Origin: Luteitalea pratensis
Lineage (GTDB): Bacteria; Acidobacteriota; Vicinamibacteria; Vicinamibacterales; Vicinamibacteraceae
Assembly (NCBI RefSeq): GCF_001618865.1
Contig: NZ_CP015136.1
Location: forward strand, 6,111,001 to 6,175,000
Direction of reading: 5' to 3'
DNA length: 64,000 nt
Shown here: positions 27,220 through 37,409 of the stretch, one piece after another
Numbering within the stretch: the stretch's first letter is position 1
How the letters are laid out: the number at the start of each line of letters is the position of its first letter
Notes under the pieces: generated by a model
Databases searched by the model: none
What the model was told of the DNA's origin: nothing
What the model saw: the letters and a program-made list of their open reading frames with translations, nothing else
Made by a program: the position numbers and the translations under genes

Positions 27220-28298
27220 CCGCGACATGGCACGTACGTGCGATCGCCGTCGCGGCCTTCGTCCTCGCGCTCACGCCGGCCGCGGCGCCAGCCCAGGTCG
27301 CCACCGAAGCACCGCCGCCGGTGGCCGGCGCCAAGGCGGTGACAATCGAGCGCATCAAGGTCCCCGGCCCTGCGCTTGAAGGCAACCTCGAAGGCAACTC
27401 GGCGGATCGCGACGTGCTCGTCGTGCTGCCACCGAGTTATGCGACGGACACGTCACGCCGCTATCCGGTTGTCTACGCGCTCCACGGCTACTCGATCGGC
27501 GCCGAGCAATGGGCGCGCGAGATCCACGTACCGCAGACGATCGAGGGCGCGTTCGCGCAGGGCGCTCGCGAGATGATCGTCGTGTTGCCGGATTCGAAAA
27601 CCCGCCACAACGGATCGATGTATTCGAGCTCAGCGACGGTCGGCGATTTCGAGCGCTACGTCGCGCGTGATCTCGTGTCGTACATCGACGCGCACTACCG
27701 GACGCTGGCCGACCGCAATAGCCGAGGCCTCGTCGGTCACTCCATGGGCGGCTACGGTGCCACGCGAATCGGCATGAAGCACGCAGACGACTTCGGCAGC
27801 CTGTACATCATGAGCCCGTGCTGCCTGTCGCCGCGTGGCCCGGGGCAGCCGAACAGCGACCTCGAGAAGACACTCGCCAGTGCGAAGGGTCCCGACGACG
27901 TGAACGGCCTGCCATTCGGTGCCCGTGCCCAGCTCGCGGCGGCAGCGGCGTGGGCGCCGAACCCGCAGGCGCCGCCGTTCTATCTCGACCTGCCGACGAA
28001 GGATGGCGCTCCCCAGGCCGACGTGCTGGCGAAGTTCGCCGCCAACTCGCCGCTCGCCTTCATCGACCAGTGGATCGGCAACCTGCGGCGCTACCGCGCC
28101 ATCGCCATCGATGTCGGCGACCAGGATGGCCTCCGCGCCGACGCCGGCAAGCTGCACGACGCACTCGATCGCTACCAGATCGTCAACACGTTCGAAACCT
28201 ACGCCGGCACCCACACGAGCAAGGTCGCCGACCGCTTCCAGAATCACGTCCTCCCGTTCTTCCATCGCACGCTGTGCCACGACAAGTCGTGCAAGTAG
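27216..28298 (+). CDS. Secreted esterase (CE1/esterase D family)
   Basis: The 360-residue protein has a signal peptide (AVAAFVLALTPAAAPAQV). Its alpha/beta hydrolase domain shows YPVVYALHGYSIGAEQWARE, nucleophile GHSMGGYGA, DVGDQDGLRAD with the acid, and His in ETYAGTHTSK. It differs from the divergent CE1 protein by lacking the N-terminal E-set domain. In this operon it most likely de-esterifies feruloylated or acetylated arabinan. The GTG start overlaps the GH51 stop. Confidence 0.88.
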   Translation: MTATWHVRAIAVAAFVLALTPAAAPAQVATEAPPPVAGAKAVTIERIKVPGPALEGNLEGNSADRDVLVVLPPSYATDTSRRYPVVYALHGYSIGAEQWAREIHVPQTIEGAFAQGAREMIVVLPDSKTRHNGSMYSSSATVGDFERYVARDLVSYIDAHYRTLADRNSRGLVGHSMGGYGATRIGMKHADDFGSLYIMSPCCLSPRGPGQPNSDLEKTLASAKGPDDVNGLPFGARAQLAAAAAWAPNPQAPPFYLDLPTKDGAPQADVLAKFAANSPLAFIDQWIGNLRRYRAIAIDVGDQDGLRADAGKLHDALDRYQIVNTFETYAGTHTSKVADRFQNHVLPFFHRTLCHDKSCK

Positions 28299-28345
28299 CC
28301 GACCTTCAGCGTGCCCCCCATGGGCGCCTCGGGTGAAGGGGATTC

Positions 28346-29845
28346 ATGAACCGCTGGATCGCGACCGCCTCGATGCTCCTGATCGTGTGGCCGGTGCTCG
28401 CCGTGGATGGCGAGCCGGGAATGCACGACCCGTCGACGGTGATGCAGGCCGACGGCAAGTTCTACGTCTATGGCACGGGCGTCGGCCTGCCGGCGTACGT
28501 ATCCGACGACGGATGGACCTGGCGTCGCGCCGGTCAAGTGATGCAGGCCGTGCCGGGTGGCCGTCCCGGTACCGAGGTGCTCGCCAAGGGCGGCAACAAC
28601 ACCTGGGCCCCGGACATCATCCGGAGCGGCGACCGCTACTTCCTCTACTACTCGGCCCCCGGGACGCAGCCGAAGTCCGCGATCGGCCTGCTGGTCGGGA
28701 AGACGCTCGATCCCGCCTCGCCCGACTACAAATGGGAGGACGCCGGCCCCGTGGTGTGGTCCGACGGCGTCGAGGATTGCAATGCGATTGACCCGGGCGT
28801 GTTTCGGGATCCGATGAACGAGACGCTGTGGCTTACTTACGGGTCCTATTTCGGGTACATCCGCCTGGTGCAGCTCGATCCGAAGACCGGGAAGCGGCTC
28901 CACCCAGCACGCCCGCCAGTCAACGTCGCGATCAATTCCGAGGCGTCGATCCTGATCTTTCGGGACGGCTGGTACTACTTGCTCGTCACCCACGGATCAT
29001 GCTGTGCCGGCGCCAACTCCAGTTACAACATCCGCATGGGCAGGGCGCGGAAGGTCACCGGGCCGTTCCTGGACAACATGGGCATCGACATGCTCCGGGG
29101 CGGCGGCAAGCTGTTTGCGGGGTCGACGGGACGCCACATCGGTCCGGGACATTTCGGCCTGCTCGACCTCGGTGCCGGCGTCGAGAAGTTCTCCCTGCAC
29201 TATGAAGCCGATCTCGAGCGCGGCGGCATCAGCGTCCTGGACATCCGGCCGCTCCTCTGGCGCGACGAGTGGCCCGTGGCCGGCGACAACTTCACCGCTG
29301 GCACGTACCAGATCGAATCGGCGCGCACCGGGACCGTCCTCGAGATGGCGGTGCAGGGCGTGCCTGTCGGTGGCCCACGCCCGCGCGGCCCCGGTGGCCC
29401 CGGCTCACGCAGCGCCGCACCGCCACCGCCGCCGATAGCCGCGCAGGATCCCGCGCAAGTCAGCGGCACCTGGCCCGCCGATGCAGTCGGTGTCCGCATG
29501 GGACCGCACATGGTCCAGGCACAGCAGAAGTGGTCGATCGAGCCCGCACCCAACGCCGGCGGATACCCAGGAGCGCCCTTCTTCAAGATCGCGATTGCCG
29601 GCACGGACCGCGTATTGGCTGCCACCGCGGGCGCAGAGCTGACGGTCCTTCCCGCCTTCACGGGGACACCGGAGCAGCTCTGGCGCCTCGATCAGCTCGG
29701 CGACGGCACCTATCGGCTGATGCCAAAGATGGTGGCCGGCACCACCGAACCGTTGGCGTTATCGGCCATCGGCAGCAGCACGCCCACGCTGGCGAGATTC
29801 CGGCCCGACAGCGACCGCCAGCGCTGGCGGATCAAGGCACCGTAA
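28346..29845 (+). CDS. Arabinan endo-1,5-alpha-L-arabinosidase-like GH43 with ricin-type lectin tail
   Basis: The five-blade GH43 domain contains the acidic triad: catalytic base in MHDPSTV, a second Asp in AIDPGVFRD, and the acid Glu in INSEASILIF. The protein is exported (ASMLLIVWPVLA). Residues ~320-499 form a beta-trefoil of the ricin/CBM13 kind with QxW motifs (QKWSIE, QLWRLD, QRWRIK). A Pro/Gly-rich insertion (PRGPGGPGSRSAAPPPPP) interrupts this part. Role: internal cleavage of arabinan chains for the GH51 enzyme. AAGGGG precedes the ATG. Confidence 0.92.
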   Translation: MNRWIATASMLLIVWPVLAVDGEPGMHDPSTVMQADGKFYVYGTGVGLPAYVSDDGWTWRRAGQVMQAVPGGRPGTEVLAKGGNNTWAPDIIRSGDRYFLYYSAPGTQPKSAIGLLVGKTLDPASPDYKWEDAGPVVWSDGVEDCNAIDPGVFRDPMNETLWLTYGSYFGYIRLVQLDPKTGKRLHPARPPVNVAINSEASILIFRDGWYYLLVTHGSCCAGANSSYNIRMGRARKVTGPFLDNMGIDMLRGGGKLFAGSTGRHIGPGHFGLLDLGAGVEKFSLHYEADLERGGISVLDIRPLLWRDEWPVAGDNFTAGTYQIESARTGTVLEMAVQGVPVGGPRPRGPGGPGSRSAAPPPPPIAAQDPAQVSGTWPADAVGVRMGPHMVQAQQKWSIEPAPNAGGYPGAPFFKIAIAGTDRVLAATAGAELTVLPAFTGTPEQLWRLDQLGDGTYRLMPKMVAGTTEPLALSAIGSSTPTLARFRPDSDRQRWRIKAP

Positions 29846-29867
29846 GCGCTGGGCGGGAGCGCCATTC

Positions 29868-30587
29868 ATGAATGCACATCAGCATGCCTTGGCAGCGACG
29901 CTCGGTGCGCTCGTCACCGTCGGCGTGGCCGTGCTCGCAGCCCGCGGCAGCCAGCAGCCTGCCGCCGCGAAGCCGCCGCCCGCGCGTCCGCCCGCGGCTT
30001 CGCTTGCGCGCCCGGCCTCGCCGTCCAGGGCTCCAGATGCTGCAGGCTTCATCCAACGCTGGCTCCTGCTCGAGCCGATTCGTGTGTCGAACCAACTCAC
30101 CGAGAGTGCCGTCCAGGCCGCAGTGACGAAGTACGCGTTCGCCCGCTCCAGCATGGTCCCGCGCGACGGCCAGACGGTCACCGTCGGCGACGAGAGTGCC
30201 GCCTGGCACGCCGTCGACACGCTCGACTACAACGTCAATCTGTTCCACTTCGCCTACGCCTTGAACAAGCCGACATCGAACGTGCTCTTCTGGGCGGTGA
30301 CAGTGGTCCATGTGCCGCGCGACCTGCCCGGGATGCGGTTGGCGATCGGCTCGAACGCCGCCTCGGTGTGGTGGCTCGACGACGAAGAGGTCATCGCGCT
30401 CTACAACGATCGCCAGGCCGTCATCGATGACGGCGTGTCGAAGCGCGTGACGTTGAAAAAGGGGGCGCACGTCATTCGTGCCGCCATCGTCAACGCCGGC
30501 GGCGCGACTGACTTCTGCGCGCGGTTCATCGATGAAGACGGCCATCCGGTCACAGGCCTCACGGTAAGCCTGGCAGGCGAAGTGTAG
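29868..30587 (+). CDS. Secreted beta-sandwich protein of the arabinan operon
   Basis: The 239-residue protein follows the GH43 gene by 22 bp. An N-terminal hydrophobic anchor (LAATLGALVTVGVAVLAA) and a Pro/Ala linker lead to a conserved-looking domain (FIQRWLLLEPI, LDYNVNLFHFAYALNKPTSN, GSNAASVWWLDDEEVIALYN). That domain resembles accessory domains found in some acetyl-xylan or feruloyl esterases. It may bind polysaccharide or the neighbouring enzymes; no catalytic residues are evident. Confidence 0.75.
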   Translation: MNAHQHALAATLGALVTVGVAVLAARGSQQPAAAKPPPARPPAASLARPASPSRAPDAAGFIQRWLLLEPIRVSNQLTESAVQAAVTKYAFARSSMVPRDGQTVTVGDESAAWHAVDTLDYNVNLFHFAYALNKPTSNVLFWAVTVVHVPRDLPGMRLAIGSNAASVWWLDDEEVIALYNDRQAVIDDGVSKRVTLKKGAHVIRAAIVNAGGATDFCARFIDEDGHPVTGLTVSLAGEV

Positions 30588-30715
30588 GGTGTGTCGGCAA
30601 GTGAGGTTCCGTCCCGGACCTGCGTTCATGCCCGTCGCGCCTGTGGAGTTGCGGAAGAGTTGTCGCCTGGGTGTGAGGGACGGAATTCGCAACTGGCTTA
30701 CGATTCGGTCGAGCC

Positions 30716-31212
30716 TCAACTCGCGATGTGCCAGGGACGGGTCTGCATCCTCCGATCAGCAGGGCCAGAGTTCGCGACTGGGCTGGGCTCGACAATGGCC
30801 GGATAAACTTGCCGCACCAGCCAGGTGGCAAACGCCCGCCACGTCTCGCTCGTGCCCACGACGACCCGCAACGGAAACGTTGCGAGAATGCCCAGACCCA
30901 GAAGAGCGAGACCCACCGAGTTGGCGCGCCGCGCCAGAGATCGCGGATCGCCGGCGCGAGCACGAGGGTGCTCAGGAGCGCGAACATCGGCACGAATCGC
31001 CCCGCGACAATCGGCATCCTCGTGATGGCTGGCCACATGAGCCCACCCAGCGTGGCGAGCAGCATCAGCCGCTTGTGGACGTCAGGGCGACGGCGCCAGG
31101 CGAGGCCGGCAACGGCTAGTCCGGTAAAGACCGCGATATCGGCAACGCCAACGATCATGAAGCCGAACGCATCGGGAAACGGCCCGCCAGGGTTCCACCC
31201 ATCCCGCGCTCC
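30716..31212 (-). pseudogene. Truncated and frameshifted multi-pass membrane protein
   Basis: The first frame reads FPDAFGFMIVGVADIAVFTG, then RRRPDVHKRLMLLATLGGLM and MFALLSTLVLAPAIRDLW, like small hypothetical membrane proteins with a PEVHKRLM-type motif. Near 30890 the sequence shifts to LLGLGILATFPLRVVVGTSE and AFATWLVRQVYPAIV, ending at 30716. The N-terminal half is absent: an in-frame stop lies just upstream, at about 31213. Family unknown; certainly non-functional as written. Confidence 0.55.
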
Positions 31213-31293
31213 AAGTTAGCGCAGCGAACAACCCAATCGCAGACAATATTCGAACGAGCAGTTCGGTCTCTTCGCGGCCCAGTAATCAGCTAC

Positions 31294-31311
31294 TTGCGCG
31301 AAGTGGCCGGA
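31294..31311. repeat. Isolated copy of an element-end motif
   Basis: TTGCGCGAAGTGGCCGGA occurs here and, with at most one mismatch, in all three element end modules (about 4280, 15689 and 21824). No other element sequence follows, so this is either a relic or an independent dispersed repeat. Confidence 0.5.
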
Positions 31312-31342
31312 AGGTCATCCGGTGTGAAGCGATGGAGCCAGC

Positions 31343-33842
<2,500 letters not shown>

Positions 33843-35627
33843 TCAGCTCTCGCGCTTGTGGTGCAGGAGCAGGTCGAGCGCGTCCTGCATCGAGCCGGCG
33901 CGGGTGATCTCCCCGGCGTTGATGAACAGGATCTCGTCGGCGTTGGCGATGGTGTTCAGTCGGTGCGCGATGACGACCTTGGTCGTCGACGCCGGCAGGT
34001 CGCGCAGGATCCGCTCGAGCAGCTGCTCGGTGACGGTGTCGATGTTGGCCGTCGCCTCGTCGAGGATCAGCAGGTCCGGCTCGCGCAGGACCGCTCGCAT
34101 GAACGCGACGATCTGCTTCTGGCCCAGGCTCAACCCCTCGCCGGTGGACGTCACTGGCGTCGTCAGGCCGTCCTTGAAGCGCTCGAGCAGCGTGTCGAGG
34201 TGCGTCGCGCCGATGCGGGCAGCGAGCTCCTCGTCTGATAGTTTCAGCAGTGACTCGTGGCCGTACACGAGATTGTCGCGTACCGTTCCCGTGAAGAGAA
34301 ACGGCTCCTGCAGGATGAAGCCGATGCGCGCCGCGCGTTCCGTGGCGGTGAAGCTGCGGATGTCACGGCCGTCCAGCAAAACGCGGCCTCCGTCCGGATC
34401 GTACAGGCGCGCCATCAGCAGCGCGGTCGTGGTCTTGCCGCCGCCAGTCGGTCCCACAAGAGCGTAGGTCCGTCCACGATCGAACGCGAAGGTCGCGTCG
34501 CGCAGGACGGGGGAGCCCGCCACGTAGCCGAACGTCACGTGCTCGAACGAGATCAGGGGGCCGGCGACTGCCTCGGCGGCCGGCGCCTGCGGCATGTTGC
34601 CCTGCAGCGACAGGACCGCGGAGATGCGATCGAGGCTGGCGAGCGCGAGTTGGAACGACGACCAGAGGGCCGCGAGCTGACGCAGCGGCATGTAGAAGCT
34701 GTTCACGTACAGGAGAAAGCCGATCAGCAGGCCGACGGTGAACTGTCCGGCCGAAATCAGGTGAAAGCCATACGCGATGACCACGACCTGCGCGGCGTTC
34801 AGCGCGAGGCCGTAGAGTGGAAGGAGCATGGTGTTGGCGATGCCGGCGGCGATCGACGCGCTGTAGTTGCGGTCGTTGGCCGCTGCGAATTGCCGCTCGA
34901 AGTAGTCCACGCGGTTGAACGCCAGGATCACGCGGAAGTTGCTCACGCTCTCCTGGACCTCGCCGCTCAAGGCGCCGAGCGCCTGCAGGCTGCCGAGGTT
35001 CTTCCGCTTCATCCAGTCGGCGGTGAGGCGGGTGATCGCCAGTACCGCCATCGCTGGCGCGAGCGCGGCCAGCCCAAGCCGCAGGTTGAGTGAGAGCAGG
35101 AAGACGCCGGCGCCGATCATCACGATGACGTTCGCCGCGAACTGGACGAGCGCCTGCGAGAAGAACTGGTTCAGCTTGTCGGTGTCGTTGTTGATCCGCG
35201 AGATCAGATCGCCGGCCTTGTTCTGGTTGAAGAACTCGAGCGGCAGGTCCTGCAGCTTGGTGAACAGCGTATTCCGCAGATTGAACAGCACGAAGCGCCC
35301 GACCCGCCCCATCTGCTGGGTCTGGACATAGGTGGCGACGAGGCCAGTCAGATAGGCGAGCAGCAGCAGCACCGCCGCGATCACCACGCCGCGGAAGTCG
35401 CGGTTCCGGATCGAGTGGTCGACAGTGCGTCCAATGATCATCGGTCCAAGCAGACCCATGATCGACCCTACAATCGTCGCGGCGAAGGCTGCGAACAGGC
35501 GGCGATGCTGGTCGGACAGCACGGGCGCCAGGCGACGCAGCGCGCCGAGGACCGACGGGCTCGCGATCTCGTGCGCGGTGCTAAGCCTGTACGGACTCGT
35601 AATGGCTGGTGCTTCGCTGGGACTCAT
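33843..35627 (-). CDS. ABC transporter, fused membrane and ATPase domains (consensus subunit)
   Basis: This 594-residue half-transporter of the exporter type has six transmembrane segments (e.g. LFAAFAATIVGSIMGLLGPM, GVVIAAVLLLLAYLTGLVAT). The ATPase domain carries Walker A GPTGGGKTTTAL, the SLGQKQ signature, and Walker B LLILDEATANID with the catalytic Glu. Its start overlaps the end of the neighbouring half-transporter by 47 bp. The two should be co-translated and form a heterodimer, pumping an unknown lipid, drug or peptide. Confidence 0.93.
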   Translation of the reverse strand: MSPSEAPAITSPYRLSTAHEIASPSVLGALRRLAPVLSDQHRRLFAAFAATIVGSIMGLLGPMIIGRTVDHSIRNRDFRGVVIAAVLLLLAYLTGLVATYVQTQQMGRVGRFVLFNLRNTLFTKLQDLPLEFFNQNKAGDLISRINNDTDKLNQFFSQALVQFAANVIVMIGAGVFLLSLNLRLGLAALAPAMAVLAITRLTADWMKRKNLGSLQALGALSGEVQESVSNFRVILAFNRVDYFERQFAAANDRNYSASIAAGIANTMLLPLYGLALNAAQVVVIAYGFHLISAGQFTVGLLIGFLLYVNSFYMPLRQLAALWSSFQLALASLDRISAVLSLQGNMPQAPAAEAVAGPLISFEHVTFGYVAGSPVLRDATFAFDRGRTYALVGPTGGGKTTTALLMARLYDPDGGRVLLDGRDIRSFTATERAARIGFILQEPFLFTGTVRDNLVYGHESLLKLSDEELAARIGATHLDTLLERFKDGLTTPVTSTGEGLSLGQKQIVAFMRAVLREPDLLILDEATANIDTVTEQLLERILRDLPASTTKVVIAHRLNTIANADEILFINAGEITRAGSMQDALDLLLHHKRES

Positions 35628-37353
35628 AGATCTGTACGTACTCCGGACAACTGGCCAACAGGTCCTGGTGCGTGCCCATGGCCAGTACTTCCCCCTCCAT
35701 CAGCAGGACGATCTGCTCGTAGTCCTCGATCGGCGCGATCTTCTGCGTCACCGACACGAGCGTCAGGCCGGGGTACTGCTGTCGCACGTTCGCGAGGATC
35801 TTGCGCTCGGTGGTGACGTCGACCCGCGCAGTGAAGTCGTCGAGCAGCAGGATCCGCGGGTTGAGCGCCAGCGCCCTTGCCAGCATGATGCGCTGCTTCT
35901 GGCCGCCCGACAGGCTGGTGCCGCGCTCGGCGACGACCGTGTCGAGGCCGGCCGGCAGCGACCGGACGAACTCGGCGAGCTCGGCCGCGGCGATCGCCTT
36001 GTCGAGATCGGCGTCGCTGACCGTCTTGCTGAACCCGATGTTCTCGCGCAGTGTCAGGTTGAACATCGTGGCGTCCTGGAAGACCAGGGCCACCTGCTGG
36101 TGCAGTGTCGTCTTGTCGTAATCTTCGATGTTCCGGCCGTCGTACTCGACCGTACCGGAGGTGGGCGCGACGAGTCCGGTGAGCAGGTAGAGCAGCTGCG
36201 TCTTGCCTGCCGCCGTCGGGCCGATGATGGCGGTGCGCGTCCCCGCCTTGATGCGCAGGGACACGTCCTTCAGGCTGTCCGTCTCGCCGAACGTCAGCGT
36301 TACCCGCGCGAGCGCGATCTCGCCCCGCAGGTCCGCGACGAGGGTGCCGCGGGCCTTGGCAGACGACGCCGCGAGCACCATTCCGATCCGCATGTACGAC
36401 GCGCTCGACTGCGCGATGACGTTGCTCATGAAGCCGATCATGATGACCGGGAAGATCAGGATCGCGAGGTAGCTGTTGAAGGCCGTGAACTCGCCGAGCG
36501 TCATCGATCCGACGATGACGAACCGCCCGCCGAAGATCAGGATCGTCAGCGTGGCGACGTTGGTACAGAAGATGACGATAGGAATCAGCCACGCGAAGAG
36601 GCGCAGGATCCGCAGACTGATGTCGCGCGCGTGGGTGTTGGCGACCATGAACCGGTCGTATTCGTAGGCCTGCGAGTTGAGCAGCCGAACCAGCGCCGCG
36701 CCGAGGATGCTCTCGCTGATGACCTTGTTGAGCGCATCGACGGCCCCCTGCGCCGTGGCGAACAGCGCGCGCACCCGCCTGAGCACCGCCTGGAACGTGA
36801 AGCCGATCACCGGCAGGACCGCAATCACCGCGAGCCCGAGCTTCCAGTTGATCGAAAGGAGCAGCGCGCTCGCGCCGGCGATCAGGAACACCGATGCGAC
36901 GATCGATCCCACCGCCTGGGCGACAAACAGCTTCACCGCGTCGACGTCGGACGTCAGGTTGGTCAGCAGCCTGGCCGTCGTCACCTGCTGGATGTAGGCG
37001 AGCGACTGCGTCGCCAGCTTGGCCGCGATCCTGGTGCGCAGGTCCCGCGCGACGCGTTCGGCGGCAACGGTCTGCGCGATGTTCTGCAGGTACGAGAAGA
37101 CGAAGACGCCGATCGCGACGGCGGCGAACTCGAGGATGAGCGCGTCCGGCACGACCCGACTCGCTGCGAAGGTATCGATGCCGCGCGCCAGCAGCTTCGG
37201 GACCACCAGGCTGAGCGCATTGCCGCCAATCGTCAGGCACACGATGCCCGCAACGAGAGGGCGATACGGCGTGAGGAGCGCGGTGAGCGTCGAGCCTGCC
37301 GGCCGGGCGGGTTTCTTCCCGGCTTCAGCGGCCGCGCGGGTCGGATCGGCCAA
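35581..37353 (-). CDS. ABC transporter, fused membrane and ATPase domains (degenerate-site subunit)
   Basis: The 590-residue partner of 33843-35627 shares the exporter layout: N-terminal membrane domain (LVAGIVCLTIGGNALSLVVP), Walker A GPTAAGKTQLLYL, signature LSGGQKQR and Walker B ILLLDDFTARVD. The catalytic Glu after Walker B is replaced by Asp (LDD instead of LDE). This is typical of the non-hydrolysing site in asymmetric heterodimeric exporters such as TM287/288. It is the first gene of the pair; cargo unknown. Confidence 0.93.
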   Translation of the reverse strand: MADPTRAAAEAGKKPARPAGSTLTALLTPYRPLVAGIVCLTIGGNALSLVVPKLLARGIDTFAASRVVPDALILEFAAVAIGVFVFSYLQNIAQTVAAERVARDLRTRIAAKLATQSLAYIQQVTTARLLTNLTSDVDAVKLFVAQAVGSIVASVFLIAGASALLLSINWKLGLAVIAVLPVIGFTFQAVLRRVRALFATAQGAVDALNKVISESILGAALVRLLNSQAYEYDRFMVANTHARDISLRILRLFAWLIPIVIFCTNVATLTILIFGGRFVIVGSMTLGEFTAFNSYLAILIFPVIMIGFMSNVIAQSSASYMRIGMVLAASSAKARGTLVADLRGEIALARVTLTFGETDSLKDVSLRIKAGTRTAIIGPTAAGKTQLLYLLTGLVAPTSGTVEYDGRNIEDYDKTTLHQQVALVFQDATMFNLTLRENIGFSKTVSDADLDKAIAAAELAEFVRSLPAGLDTVVAERGTSLSGGQKQRIMLARALALNPRILLLDDFTARVDVTTERKILANVRQQYPGLTLVSVTQKIAPIEDYEQIVLLMEGEVLAMGTHQDLLASCPEYVQIYESQRSTSHYESVQA

Positions 37354-37409
37354 GAACTCGCTAGTGTCTCATACCGGCCATGTTCTGCGGCGCTCAGACT
37401 GGCGCTTCG

